The notes under the pieces are model-generated. The model worked only from the letters and a program-made list of their open reading frames with translations, was not told the origin of the DNA and did not search any database. Below are positions 32,086-41,794 of a DNA stretch of 64,000 nucleotides, piece after piece. Position numbers and translations under genes: made by a program. The first letter of the stretch is position 1, and every line of letters begins with the position of its first letter. The DNA lies in contig NZ_CP113920.1 in assembly GCF_029395535.1 (NCBI RefSeq), positions 1 to 64,000 on the forward strand, written 5' to 3'. The stretch is from Bifidobacterium sp. ESL0732. Its GTDB lineage: Bacteria > Actinomycetota > Actinomycetes > Actinomycetales > Bifidobacteriaceae.

Positions 32086-33225
32086 GTGATTGCCTACTTC
32101 AGGAATTTCAGCACCTCGTTCATCCTCGCGATGGCGATTTGGCCGTTCCTCTCGGCCGTGCTGACCCTGCCGATCCTGGCGGGAATGTACCACCGCTACC
32201 ACCGGCTGCGTTCTAGCGCGGTGCTCGCGGCGTATCTGTGCGTGCTTTACGCGCTCGGGCTGGTCACGTTCACGCTCTACCCGATGCCTGACGACCCGGC
32301 TACATACTGCCTGACACACACTCACCGTCCGCAGCTTAATGTAATGCGATTTATGAGCGATCTGGCGTACGGCGGCAAATCTGCGGCTCTCCAGCTGTTG
32401 CTCAACATCGCCTTCTTCGTCCCACTCGGGTTTGCCCTCTCTCGCTGGGCCCGCTGGAAGTTCTATGCGGTGATTCCGGCCGGATTTTTGGTATCCCTCT
32501 TTATTGAAACCTCCCAGCTTACGGGCGTCTGGCATATCTATCCGTGCTCGTACCGCCAGTTCGACGTAGATGATCTGCTGACCAATACGCTGGGTGCGGT
32601 CATCGGCTGTTTCATCGCGTGGATATATGGTGCCTTAGTGCCGGTGCGCAAAGTTGAGGACCGCAACGAGGTCATCGAAAAGCCAGGTCTACTGCATCGG
32701 GCCGTCGCGCTGATGATCGATCTGGTATTCATCGCAGTCGTGGACGGATCGCTGACACTCGGCTCGATCTACCTCTTCCAGAAATCCTCCAGATACCTCC
32801 CCAACGGCACATATATGTTCCTCGGACACGCCTTCGGCACAGGCATATCGGACGGTCTGGCGCGGTTCTTCACGGTGCTTTCGTTCGTTATCTTCGAGGT
32901 GCTTATCCCCGTCACCCACCGCGGGCAGACGCTCGGCGGCATGTTCACGCACATGAGCTGCGAGACCAAGGAACGGCACGGCGGCATGCGCGTCGCGTTC
33001 TATGCGGTGCGGCTGATAGTACTGTTCGCGGCGTTGCAACTTTTCGGGGCCAGCGGCGGCAGTACAGGCGGTTCCAACGGCATCGGCTTGTTCGGCACGT
33101 CCTCAATCAAGATTGGGATGGTGACTATTTTCGTGCTCGTCGTCTTCTGGCTTTTCGCCCACCAGATGCCCTACGACCTGATCCCCGGCCGTGATTGGGA
33201 TGCCGGTGGTTACGACGACGAATAA
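32086..33225 (+). CDS. VanZ-RDD fusion membrane protein
   Basis: A 379-residue integral membrane protein. Residues 1-185 form a VanZ-like domain with several helices, including LLLNIAFFVPLGFAL and the conserved FIETSQL and FDVDDLLTNTLGA motifs. Residues 200-340 form an RDD domain, beginning RAVALMIDLVFIAVVDG and continuing with ITHRGQTLGG-like VTHRGQTLGG. VanZ proteins are linked to glycopeptide tolerance in some firmicutes; RDD proteins include ion antiporters. The actual role here is unknown. The GTG start has only a weak ribosome binding site. It is flanked by terminators, so it is probably a single-gene unit. Confidence 0.83.
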   Translation: MIAYFRNFSTSFILAMAIWPFLSAVLTLPILAGMYHRYHRLRSSAVLAAYLCVLYALGLVTFTLYPMPDDPATYCLTHTHRPQLNVMRFMSDLAYGGKSAALQLLLNIAFFVPLGFALSRWARWKFYAVIPAGFLVSLFIETSQLTGVWHIYPCSYRQFDVDDLLTNTLGAVIGCFIAWIYGALVPVRKVEDRNEVIEKPGLLHRAVALMIDLVFIAVVDGSLTLGSIYLFQKSSRYLPNGTYMFLGHAFGTGISDGLARFFTVLSFVIFEVLIPVTHRGQTLGGMFTHMSCETKERHGGMRVAFYAVRLIVLFAALQLFGASGGSTGGSNGIGLFGTSSIKIGMVTIFVLVVFWLFAHQMPYDLIPGRDWDAGGYDDE

Positions 33226-33235
33226 TTCTGGCTTC

Positions 33236-33388
33236 CGTCAGAAATGTGCACTTTACAGCGATTAATCTGCATATTTTTGACGGTAGCGTCGGAAATCTGC
33301 ACTTTGTTGCGGTTTAAGTGCACTTTTTTGACGGTAGCGTCGAAAACATGCACATTACAGTAGTCTAAGTGCACTTTTTTGACGGCAG
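33236..33388. repeat. Three tandem 51-bp repeats
   Basis: Imperfect copies lie at 33236-33286, 33287-33337 and 33338-33388, each beginning CGTCRGAAA-like and ending TTTTTGACGGTAG. Junctions read GACGGTAGCGTC, a small dyad, and each copy contains two TGCA blocks. The array lies between two convergent genes and does not encode anything evident. Confidence 0.85.
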
Positions 33389-33395
33389 AGATACG

Positions 33396-33430
33396 AAACC
33401 CGCCGACTGATATATACCAGCGGCGGGTTT
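33396..33430. terminator. Bidirectional terminator between VanZ-RDD and gdhA
   Basis: AAACCCGCCG (33396-33405) pairs perfectly with CGGCGGGTTT (33421-33430) around a 15-base loop. It lies between convergent genes and has T-rich sequence at either side. Confidence 0.8.
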
Positions 33431-33447
33431 TGCTTATGAGACTAGAC

Positions 33448-34794
33448 TCAGCAAACGCCCTGGGCGACCATGGCGTTGGCGACCTTCACGAAGCCGGCGG
33501 CGTTGGCGCCGAGCATCAGATCGCCTTCGTGGCCGTATTCCTTGGCGGCGGCGAGCGAGGTGGCGACGATGTTCTCCATGATGTCCTTGAGCTTGCTATC
33601 GACCTCTTCGAAGGTCCAGCTCAAACGATACGAGTTCTGGCTCATCTCGAGACCGGAGACGGCGACGCCGCCGGCGTTCGAGGCCTTCGCGGGTCCGTAG
33701 AGCAGGCCGGCCTTCTGATAGGTCGAAATCGCTTCAGGTGTGGACGGCATGTTCGCGCCTTCGCACACGACCTTACAGCCGTTCTTGACCAGCGCGGCTG
33801 CGGATTCGCCGTCGACCTCGTTCTGGGTGGCGCACGGCAGCGCGATGTCGCACGGCACCGTCCAGACGCCCTTGCTGCCTTCGTGGTATTCGGCGCCCGG
33901 CACCTGGTCGGCGTATTCCTTGATGCGGCCACGATGGCCGAGCTTGATGTCCTTGACCACGTCGAGCTTGATGCCGTCCGGATCGTAGACATAGCCGTTG
34001 GAATCGGAGCAGGTGACGACCTTCGCGCCCATCTCCTGCGCCTTTTCGATGGCGAAGATGGCGACGTTGCCGGAGCCAGAGATAACGACGGTCTTGCCTT
34101 CGAACGAGTCGTTCTTGAGCGTGCGCAGTGCGGCCTGCGTGTAATAGCAGAGGCCGTAACCGGTGGCTTCGGTGCGGGCCAGCGAGCCGCCGAACTCAAG
34201 GCCCTTGCCGGTCAGAACGCCGGAATACTCGTTGCGGATGCGCTTGTATTGGCCGAACATATAGCCGATTTCGCGTGCGCCAACGTTGATGTCGCCGGCG
34301 GGGACGTCGGTGAACTGGCCGATGTGGCGCTGCAGCTCGGTCATGAAGGCCTGGCAGAAGCGCATGACTTCGCCGTCCGAACGTCCGCGTGGGTCGAAGT
34401 CGGAGCCGCCCTTGGCGCCGCCCATGGGCAGGCCGGTCAGGGAGTTCTTCAGCACCTGCTCGAATCCGAGGAACTTGATGACGGATTCGGTGACGGTAGG
34501 GTGCAGGCGAAGGCCGCCCTTATAAGGTCCGATGGCGGAGTTGAACTGGATGCGATAGCCGCGGTTGACCTGCACCTTGCCTTCGTCGTCGACCCAGGCG
34601 ACGCGGAATTTGATGGCACGCTCCGGCTCGACCAGCCGCTCAAGGATACCGTTCTTCTCATATTCCGGATGCTTGGCTACAACCGGTTCCAAAGTCTCGA
34701 AGACCTCGCGGACGGCCTGCAGGAATTCCGGCTGGTCGCCGTCGCGTTTCTCAACCTGCGCATAGACGCGCTTGACATACTCGTTGGTCAGCAT
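33448..34794 (-). CDS. gdhA: NADP-type glutamate dehydrogenase
   Basis: A 448-residue hexameric-type glutamate dehydrogenase that makes glutamate from 2-oxoglutarate and ammonia. The active-site segment is PMGGAKGGSDFDPRGRSD, with the substrate lysines in KGGLR and GGAKGG. The Rossmann motif VVISGSGNVAIFA binds the cofactor; GSGNVA rather than GxGxxG is typical of this family. Length fits the small bacterial NADP enzymes. GGAG lies about six bases before the ATG at 34794. A long open frame on the opposite strand here is only a codon-bias shadow. Confidence 0.96.
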   Translation of the reverse strand: MLTNEYVKRVYAQVEKRDGDQPEFLQAVREVFETLEPVVAKHPEYEKNGILERLVEPERAIKFRVAWVDDEGKVQVNRGYRIQFNSAIGPYKGGLRLHPTVTESVIKFLGFEQVLKNSLTGLPMGGAKGGSDFDPRGRSDGEVMRFCQAFMTELQRHIGQFTDVPAGDINVGAREIGYMFGQYKRIRNEYSGVLTGKGLEFGGSLARTEATGYGLCYYTQAALRTLKNDSFEGKTVVISGSGNVAIFAIEKAQEMGAKVVTCSDSNGYVYDPDGIKLDVVKDIKLGHRGRIKEYADQVPGAEYHEGSKGVWTVPCDIALPCATQNEVDGESAAALVKNGCKVVCEGANMPSTPEAISTYQKAGLLYGPAKASNAGGVAVSGLEMSQNSYRLSWTFEEVDSKLKDIMENIVATSLAAAKEYGHEGDLMLGANAAGFVKVANAMVAQGVC

Positions 34795-35123
34795 TGATAC
34801 TCCATCGTTGAGTGGTTATTACCGGTTTTTATTGTAAGAATCTCACGAGTCCGGCGAAAGGCCGAGTTCAAAAAAAGCGGATATTTTTTCGTGATGTTAA
34901 CGAAACGGAAACATAGATAATGGGGTGCGTTGGTCAATGTCGGTCGGTTTGATAATCGAGTGACGGACATGTGATGGCCGGATCGTTGGATGGCAGGTTG
35001 ATAAGCATGGTCAGAACGCGAAGAAATATGTCCCGGATTGGGCGAAACAGATCGGTTTGTGTATGGCGTCACGTTCTGAAAACGGTAGAATAGAAGTAAT
35101 ACGATACCGAGAAGGGATGTACC
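34795..35123. other. Divergent intergenic region gdhA/mscL
   Basis: 329 bases between divergent genes and so holding both promoters. TAGAAT at 35086-35091 is a plausible -10 for mscL without a clear -35. A purine-rich GAGAAGGG precedes the mscL ATG. No gene or strong repeat was seen. Confidence 0.4.
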
Positions 35124-35582
35124 ATGTTCAAGGGATTCAAGAAATTCATTTCGCGCGGCAACATGATCGACATGGCCGTCGGTGTCGTTATGGGCGCCGC
35201 AGTGACCTCCGTGGTCAATTCGCTGGTCAAAAACCTCATCAATCCTCTGATTGCCGCAATCTTCGGCAAGCCCGACCTCGATAACGTCCTGACGTTTACC
35301 TTGAATCACAATGCCGTCATATCGATCGGCGCGATTCTCGGGGCGCTGCTTAACTTCCTTCTGGTCGCCATCGCCGTCTACTTCTGCATTCTCGTGCCGA
35401 TCAACAAATTCCGCGACATGTCCGAAAAGCTCTTCAAAAAAGAGGACGAACAGGATGAGAAGAAGGAAATCAGTACCGACCAACAGACCGTCGACCTGTT
35501 GAAAGAGATTTCCGCCGAGCTCAAGGATCTCAAGACCCAGACGCCTCAAGGCGACAATTCTGGGAACAAACTCGTCAGGTAA
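35124..35582 (+). CDS. mscL: Large-conductance mechanosensitive channel MscL
   Basis: A 152-residue channel that opens under membrane tension and releases solutes during osmotic downshock. It starts MFKGFKKFISRGNMIDMAVG, the characteristic amphipathic helix leading into the pore-lining helix. The second membrane helix is ALLNFLLVAIAVYFCILV. A charged C-terminal helix rich in Lys and Glu follows. Confidence 0.95.
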   Translation: MFKGFKKFISRGNMIDMAVGVVMGAAVTSVVNSLVKNLINPLIAAIFGKPDLDNVLTFTLNHNAVISIGAILGALLNFLLVAIAVYFCILVPINKFRDMSEKLFKKEDEQDEKKEISTDQQTVDLLKEISAELKDLKTQTPQGDNSGNKLVR

Positions 35583-35842
35583 TGCACTAAAGGAGGACGA
35601 ATCAATCGTTTTGTAATAAAATTAGGCTGTTAAGACTGGTTGTTTTATAACACATATTGGAAGCGAACCAAGCCGGCACCGACCTGAGGGCAGACCGGGA
35701 AACAGGCCAGAAGCGGCGATTCCAGCATAGAGGTCTTATCGTTGCGTGGGCAATAGATGAGAATTGTTTCTCATTGGTGGCGTTGGATAGTATGCTAGGT
35801 TACAGACACTTGTTTGGCAATGAGAGGCGGTAAGGTCAGGCT
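35583..35842 (+). promoter_or_regulatory. Upstream region of the AraC-type regulator with an inverted repeat
   Basis: 260 bases without a gene. TCTCATTG (35769-35776) and CAATGAGA (35818-35825) form an 8-bp inverted repeat 41 bases apart, bracketing a TATGCT (35791-35796) that could be a -10. This could be an autoregulatory site for the following AraC-type protein. A perfect-looking AAAGGAGG at 35590 is not followed by a reading frame. Confidence 0.35.
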
Positions 35843-36838
35843 ATGTTCGACCGTAACAATTTGCTGAGGAACGGCAAACTGAGGAATGTGCGTCTTGCGA
35901 AGCAGGGCAATGACTCGGTGCGGACGAACGATATAAACGCTACGGACTATTCTCACAATGTTCATGACCCTAACCAAAATTATGATTCTGATTCCGTGGG
36001 CAATACGCACTTCCACACCCTTCCGGGAAACAAGAAGATGACCTCCCGTTCCGCGATTTTTCCCGAAGTGAGTTTTTCGCATATCAATTTGCCGGCGACG
36101 GTGCTGGAGTGGAATCGCGAGAAGTCCACTGCCGAAATGGCCACGATGACCTTTGTGATTCACGGACATGTGGAAATCAGCACGCCAGATAACAAGATCC
36201 TCAAACGTCATCCGGGCGTGTACCTTATTCCTCCGGAAACCGGCGATGTCGTTTTCAAAACCACCGCGCCCGCCAATGAGCTGATCGGGGTGAGTCTTTC
36301 CTCGCGTCTGTTCGCCACGATTCTGCCTGATTACAAGACCTTTTTGATGATGGGCCAGAATTCGAAACTCGATGTTGTTTCGTTGCAGCCGTTGCTCGCC
36401 TTCGTGGTCAGCGCCTGCAATCTCAACAACCCGCATTCGCAGATGGTCGATACGCTGGAAAACGTGGCCAACGATGTCGCGCGTTCGCTGCTGATTGCGT
36501 GTTTCGGGCAGGGAATGACCGTGATGCCGCTGATCGAGCGGGTGCGTAAATATATTTCTCAAAACTATACGGATCCGACGTTGAGTGTCACCAAAACGGC
36601 CGAACACGAGAATGTTTCCGTGCGTACCGTCCAGCTGGCGCTGCAGGAGGCGGATACCAATTTCACCGCGCTTGTGCGTCGTGCCCGCACCGATGCGGCA
36701 CTTGAGCTGCGCAAGAGCCAGCCGTCGTTGACATTGGTGGAGATTGGGGACCGTTGTGGGTTCGGTTCGGTTTCCTCGCTGCGCCGCGCGCTGAAGCTGT
36801 ACGAACAAATGGAAAACCGCGGGGTGGATTCAGAGTAA
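35843..36838 (+). CDS. AraC-family transcriptional regulator
   Basis: A 331-residue regulator. The N-terminal part (about 45-215) resembles a cupin-type sensing domain, with LIPPETGDVV. The C-terminal part (about 230-330) is an AraC double helix-turn-helix with VRKYISQNYTDPTLSVTK, SVRTVQLALQ and the second-helix signature IGDRCGFGSVSSLRRAL. It lies directly upstream of three adhesin genes in the same direction, so it may control them, but that is inference from position. The ligand is unknown. Confidence 0.85.
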   Translation: MFDRNNLLRNGKLRNVRLAKQGNDSVRTNDINATDYSHNVHDPNQNYDSDSVGNTHFHTLPGNKKMTSRSAIFPEVSFSHINLPATVLEWNREKSTAEMATMTFVIHGHVEISTPDNKILKRHPGVYLIPPETGDVVFKTTAPANELIGVSLSSRLFATILPDYKTFLMMGQNSKLDVVSLQPLLAFVVSACNLNNPHSQMVDTLENVANDVARSLLIACFGQGMTVMPLIERVRKYISQNYTDPTLSVTKTAEHENVSVRTVQLALQEADTNFTALVRRARTDAALELRKSQPSLTLVEIGDRCGFGSVSSLRRALKLYEQMENRGVDSE

Positions 36839-37154
36839 TCGTTTGAATCTACTCGGGGAGCGGTTTATTGGTTTTCCTAATCGCCCGTGTTGTGTTGGCA
36901 CTCTGTCATTGCTGACGGCGTGTCGTCTTGAAATGTAATTTAGTTCATATTTACCAACTGTCTGCTGTATTGCGCAATACGATTCTTTAACGATGATTTG
37001 TTGTACATTGAATGTATAAATGACTTCACCTTAAGCATAATATTCATTTTCTGAATCACTGAACGGTTTCTCGTGACAATGTTAAAAATGGCTGAAAATA
37101 CTTGAAACAGCTAGCTTTACACGAGGTTCGTAGAAAGCGACGGGAGACGAAGAA
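36839..37154 (+). promoter_or_regulatory. Upstream region of the first CshA-like adhesin
   Basis: 316 AT-rich bases with no gene. TATAAA at 37015-37020 could be a -10, without a convincing -35. The final 20 bases, GACGGGAGACGAAGAAGTG and neighbours, are almost the same as those before the third adhesin gene at 46028. Confidence 0.4.
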
Positions 37155-40100
37155 GTGACTAAGTACTTAAATTCTCATAGAATATACAATAAATTATTCA
37201 CTGAAATCACGGCGATTGTCGGTACGGTTGCCATGCTTCTGACGGGATTCGTGGCGTTCGGGGGTACCGCCAACGCCATTTCTGCAACTGGTGGGAACGG
37301 CCGTATGGCGCCAAGCATTAACTGGGTTGAATGGGGAGCGGAAGGATCCGCCATCTCTGGTTCAAAGGTGACGTGGACCAAGCCGGCGCAGGCAGGCCCG
37401 AGCAAGTGGATGTCGACCAGATGCTCGCTCGAACCAGCTGCAGGTGCCGGCGATGCGCTTTCGTCATCCAGAACCGTCAAAGTTTACAGGCCGGGTAGCT
37501 ACGGCGGCGACGGCTTGGGGCAGATGTACTTTGATGGCGGTCCCGGATACGGCAACAATATGAAGATCGGTTTGGCGACCGCTGATGACGCAGAAAAGGT
37601 GACATTTGATTTCAGCTGCTCCGCATATCTGATCGATTCGTCCACGGATCCAAGCGCCAATCTCAACGGTTCCACCGATACCAACGCCAGCAGCTTCTTC
37701 AATATCCCATTGCAGGGCCTGGTCTTCGCCGATGCCGAATCCAACAACTGGACGTATTACCAAAGCGAATACATCAAGGCGACTCCAAAAAACGGTACCA
37801 GTCCCGTCTGGCGTTTGCTTGACAGCTACCGTACTCCCGGCTGCTCCACCAATTCGGTCGCAGAGCTCAAGGGCAACACGATGCGCTTCCGTTCCGACGG
37901 CGGCCAGTGTGCCAACTCCGGGGGTACCGGCCCGTCCTCGACGATGTTCCTGCAAGGTTCCACCGAAGCGACGGTAACGCTCAAAGGCGGCGGCAAGACG
38001 GCTGTGGCCCTGGGCAGCATCGTCTCTTCGGATTTCGGTGATGCTCCGTCCAGCTTCGGCGTGGCCGGTTCCATGTTCCAGCCGCAATGGCAGGGCGGAG
38101 AACTTGGCAACGGCGATATTCCGAGCAACGATTACACCTCCAAGGATCAGTACGATCCCGATTCCAGCATGGTCGGCGGAAAGCGTTTCAACCTTTCCGC
38201 GGCTAAAGACGGTGCGGCGACCGACTCGCGTCTGATCGCTCAAAACGAGGAACCCAGCCCTAGACTCGGGGCCAATGAGGACGGTGAGGTCGGGCCTCAT
38301 TTCGACGCTGACGCCGATTGGGATGACGCCAACAGCGATTCCGCATTCGCGGTGGCCCCTGGCGATGTGATCAACGACGAGGATGGCATCGACATCCCGG
38401 CAACGACCCATGCCATCAACGTGATGCCCAACGCGGCCGGCACATTCGACCAGAAAGTCCGTTGTTACGGCTCTGGCGATGTCCGAGGTTGGATCGATTG
38501 GAACCATGACGGGACGTTCGAGGCCGCTCAGGCGACTGCAGCCAACGAAAGGGAAGCCGAGGCAAGCAATCAGGTGGCTTGCACCCCGGATTCCAGCTCC
38601 TCCACCGGCTATTCGGCGACATTGAGCTGGTACTTGCCTGGTGACGCGAAACGTCAGATTTCAGGCGATGGCACGCCTTCCTACATGCGCCTTCGCATCA
38701 CCAACCAGAAGGCTTCCGGAAGCAACAGCATTATGGATATGCAGCCAACCGGCTTGACCAGCGGTGGCGGCGAGGTCGAGGATTATAAGGCCGACGTCCA
38801 TATTCCGACGCTGAGTGTCCGCACCAAGATCGCAGGCGACCGCAAGAGCCCGGATGACCAATTGCGTATGGCCATCAATGTTGGCAACGGCGGCAGTGAA
38901 ATCAGCAGTGCGGCCACCAGCGGCAACATCAGTGGTCTGCAGCCTGCCGCGATTGCGCCCCGCAGTGTGAGGCCGAACTACGGCTATACTGTCTCTGCGC
39001 CCGTTACGTATGGTTCCGGTAGCGGAGCAGAGTATTACAATAAGACTGTCAAGTGTGTCGATCTATCCAACGGGAATGCCGATGTCCCGATAGATTCTAG
39101 CGGGAACCTGACCATGCCCGGCGGCTTTGATGCCAACGTTCAATGTACCTATCAGCTGACGCGTAATACTGATCCTTCGTTGACCATGACCACGGTCGTG
39201 CAGAACAGCCACGGCGGCACGAAGAACGGTAACGATTTCGGTTTTGGCGTTGTCGGCGACCGCACGCCAGGCACAACCAATGATTTCCATAGCACCGATG
39301 GCACCGGCAGCGTCTCCCATTCGTTGGGCGATGATAACTATCTGATCACCCCCACGGCACTTCCCGGAGGATACGAGCAGGTCGGCAATATCGTCTATAC
39401 CGATGATTCCAACGGAAGTGTGATAAATCCTGATTCGAATGGGAAAATCGCACTTGCGCCCGGCCAGCATGTAACCGGTAAGCGGATAGTGCGCGATATA
39501 CCGGGCAAGCTGAAACTGGTTACGCAGGTCGACAACACCAATGGTGGCACCGCCACCTCCAATGATTTCCAATTCGGCGTAACACCTGACGGGGGCAATG
39601 AAACCGATACGGTTGTCTACAATGAAGGCGATCAAAAAGAGGTTTCTGCTGCCAAGTACACGGTTGTCGGCTCCGCGGTTCCCGGTTACGTTCAGGTAGG
39701 CGATATTACATACACTGATGACGTCAGCCATCTGCCCCTGACTCCGAGCGCTGCGCAGATCGCCATCGCCAACGGCCAGTCGGTCACCGGCGTACGCAAA
39801 GTGGCCAGCAAGCCTGCAAAGCTCACGATCACGACAGTGGTTCGTGGCGGAAGCGCGGTTCCCGGGGACTTCCCCGTGACCGCGACCCCTACCGGCGGCG
39901 CCACGGTTTCAATGCCCGATGGAGTACCCCATAACTTCCCTGGCAATAGTTACACGGTCGCCACGGACATGAGCGGTCGGCCAGGTTATGCCATCAGCAG
40001 CGAGCTGAGCTGTGTGCTGAACGACTCCGTGCCGTTGCCTCTGGTGAGCGGCAAGGTCCCGCTCAGCTACGGACAGAATGTTGCCTGCACGCAGGAGGTG

Positions 40101-41249
40101 ACGCCGGGCCGAGCACGCCTGACCCTTTCGACGGTTGTTCAGGGCGAAGGCACCGCTACCCCCAACGATTTTGATTTCTCGGTCACCCCGGTCGGTGGCA
40201 GTGCTCAGAACTATAAGGAAGGCGTCTCACACGATGCACCCAGCGGCAACTTCACGGTGGTCGGCAGCGACAAGCCCGATTACGAGCAGGTCGGCGACAT
40301 CGTCTACCACAAGGACAGCGATCCCAGCGTCACGTTGACCCTGGGAGAGGCTCAGGCCGCCATTGCCAACGGCGAGAGCGTCTCCGGCGTGCGTACCGTG
40401 AAAAGCCACCAACCGGTTTTGACCGTCAAGCTTGAGCGCGATTACCGTTATGGCGGCACCGCTGCGGGTGACGGCTCCAAAATCAGTCTTGTTGCGCCAA
40501 ACGGATCCGCGCAGGACGTCATACTCGACTCGGCCAAGCACGTCGCTTCAGGGACGTACTCAGTCAAGCAGCTTCTGAACGCTGGTTACAAACAAGAATC
40601 CGTCGACGTCAAACTTGACAACGGCACGCCCGTTACGGTCAATGCCGACGGTTCGTTTGCGGTTCCCCGTGATATGAATGTCATCGTCACTTTGAAGAAT
40701 GTGGATGAACCAGGAACGTTGGAATGGTCCCGTTTTGACGAAGACGGCAAGACGTTGCTGCCTGGTTCGGTCTGGCATCTGGACGGCCCGAACGGTGCGA
40801 GCATCGACGTCACCGATTGCACGGCTGCGGTTTGCACTGGCGTCGATCAGGATCCGACGCCCGGCAAATTCAAGGTTCCGAACCTGCCGTGGGGGCAATG
40901 GACGATTAGCGAAATCACCCCTCCGGCCGGCCATGAGCTTACGAAACCCGTACGTTTGCCTTTAAATCCCACCGATGGACTGCTGCAGCATGCGGAGTTC
41001 CAGGACGGCAAGAAACCGGTTGTCATCACACCGGGCAACGGTGGCCAGCAACCTTCGTCTCGGCCGCAGGTTTCGGGGCAGAAGCAACCCAACCCAGCCG
41101 AAGCACCGAAGCTCTCGACGACCGGCTCGGCAGTCACAGCGATTGCGGTCATTGCGTTGGTCGCTTTGATACTGGCGCTCGGTATTCGGGGGGTCAGAGC
41201 ATCGCGCAAGGCGCGCCACGCAAGTCACGAATGGGGCGAGCGCTGGTGA
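37155..41249 (+). CDS. CshA/GEVED fibrillar adhesin with SpaA domain, LSTTG anchor (adhesin 1)
   Basis: A 1364-residue surface protein. The signal peptide is cleaved probably after Ala41 (TANA|IS). The CshA-type N-terminal domain is at about 45-290. A GEVED domain spans about 294-545, beginning FGDAPSSFG and ending GEVEDYKAD, with DVRGWIDWNHDGTF. About six beta-sandwich repeats span 550-1185, each beginning LTxxTVV-like and containing YTDD or a related strand. A SpaA-like domain is at about 1189-1274 (LEWSRFDEDGKTLLPGS ... AGHEL). A Pro-rich stretch leads to LSTTG at 1320, a membrane helix and a basic tail. It is likely sortase-anchored and probably binds host or co-resident cells, by family. 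The GTG start has GGGAGACGAAGAA upstream. Confidence 0.87.
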   Translation: MTKYLNSHRIYNKLFTEITAIVGTVAMLLTGFVAFGGTANAISATGGNGRMAPSINWVEWGAEGSAISGSKVTWTKPAQAGPSKWMSTRCSLEPAAGAGDALSSSRTVKVYRPGSYGGDGLGQMYFDGGPGYGNNMKIGLATADDAEKVTFDFSCSAYLIDSSTDPSANLNGSTDTNASSFFNIPLQGLVFADAESNNWTYYQSEYIKATPKNGTSPVWRLLDSYRTPGCSTNSVAELKGNTMRFRSDGGQCANSGGTGPSSTMFLQGSTEATVTLKGGGKTAVALGSIVSSDFGDAPSSFGVAGSMFQPQWQGGELGNGDIPSNDYTSKDQYDPDSSMVGGKRFNLSAAKDGAATDSRLIAQNEEPSPRLGANEDGEVGPHFDADADWDDANSDSAFAVAPGDVINDEDGIDIPATTHAINVMPNAAGTFDQKVRCYGSGDVRGWIDWNHDGTFEAAQATAANEREAEASNQVACTPDSSSSTGYSATLSWYLPGDAKRQISGDGTPSYMRLRITNQKASGSNSIMDMQPTGLTSGGGEVEDYKADVHIPTLSVRTKIAGDRKSPDDQLRMAINVGNGGSEISSAATSGNISGLQPAAIAPRSVRPNYGYTVSAPVTYGSGSGAEYYNKTVKCVDLSNGNADVPIDSSGNLTMPGGFDANVQCTYQLTRNTDPSLTMTTVVQNSHGGTKNGNDFGFGVVGDRTPGTTNDFHSTDGTGSVSHSLGDDNYLITPTALPGGYEQVGNIVYTDDSNGSVINPDSNGKIALAPGQHVTGKRIVRDIPGKLKLVTQVDNTNGGTATSNDFQFGVTPDGGNETDTVVYNEGDQKEVSAAKYTVVGSAVPGYVQVGDITYTDDVSHLPLTPSAAQIAIANGQSVTGVRKVASKPAKLTITTVVRGGSAVPGDFPVTATPTGGATVSMPDGVPHNFPGNSYTVATDMSGRPGYAISSELSCVLNDSVPLPLVSGKVPLSYGQNVACTQEVTPGRARLTLSTVVQGEGTATPNDFDFSVTPVGGSAQNYKEGVSHDAPSGNFTVVGSDKPDYEQVGDIVYHKDSDPSVTLTLGEAQAAIANGESVSGVRTVKSHQPVLTVKLERDYRYGGTAAGDGSKISLVAPNGSAQDVILDSAKHVASGTYSVKQLLNAGYKQESVDVKLDNGTPVTVNADGSFAVPRDMNVIVTLKNVDEPGTLEWSRFDEDGKTLLPGSVWHLDGPNGASIDVTDCTAAVCTGVDQDPTPGKFKVPNLPWGQWTISEITPPAGHELTKPVRLPLNPTDGLLQHAEFQDGKKPVVITPGNGGQQPSSRPQVSGQKQPNPAEAPKLSTTGSAVTAIAVIALVALILALGIRGVRASRKARHASHEWGERW

Positions 41250-41296
41250 GCTGAAATTTCGCAAGCGGGCTTTAATACAAAGTTGACTTGCGATTC

Positions 41297-41342
41297 AGGT
41301 GGGGCAACGGAAGGCACTTTCCGTTGCCCCACCTTATTTTTG
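41297..41342 (+). terminator. Terminator after adhesin 1
   Basis: A perfect 16-bp stem (41297-41312 with 41319-41334), 6-base loop GGCACT, then TATTTTTG. This is the strongest Rho-independent terminator in the window. Confidence 0.92.
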
Positions 41343-41794
41343 CGCGGCCGATGGGAAACATTTGTGTCGATTCGTTTCGTGTCTGAATTGATATACGCCA
41401 GTCCTTGAAACGTCTAGGATTATATGCTGGTAACGAAAACCTTGAGAAATTCCGAAAGTTTTCTGTCTGGTTGACCTTGTCGAATTTACTGCGGATACCG
41501 ACGAGGTATGAATAAATGTATAGATAATTTTGATTATATGTTTCGTTTGCCTTTTGAACGACAAATATGGAGAATTCCAATTTTTTCATAATATATAACG
41601 TTTAACGGCCATTTTCCTTCGTTGTGTTTTGCAGTTTGCATTACTTTCGAGGAACGCATGAAAAGCGCCATTTTGTGCATAAACGTCGGTTTTTGGTATT
41701 TTTATGAAAATATTACAATGTAAGTATCTCGAAGGTGAGAGGTTGTTCGCGTCAAGATTTGCCTTTGATTAAGTCTCATTGAGAGGAGACGATA
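41343..41794 (+). promoter_or_regulatory. Upstream region of adhesin 2
   Basis: About 450 AT-rich bases without a credible gene. The AT content rises from about 41500 on, as expected for a promoter region. A GTCTA at 41412 lacks the left half of the BspA-type sites. GAGAGGAGACGATA precedes the ATG and supplies the ribosome binding site. Confidence 0.4.

Noticed and set aside
33379-34797. A 472-codon open frame on the plus strand opposite gdhA
   Set aside because: The minus strand encodes a complete, clear glutamate dehydrogenase. The plus frame has no family features and arises from high-GC codon bias.
35590-35617. A strong AAAGGAGG motif after mscL
   Set aside because: The next possible start (TTG) is followed at once by a stop codon, so nothing is translated.
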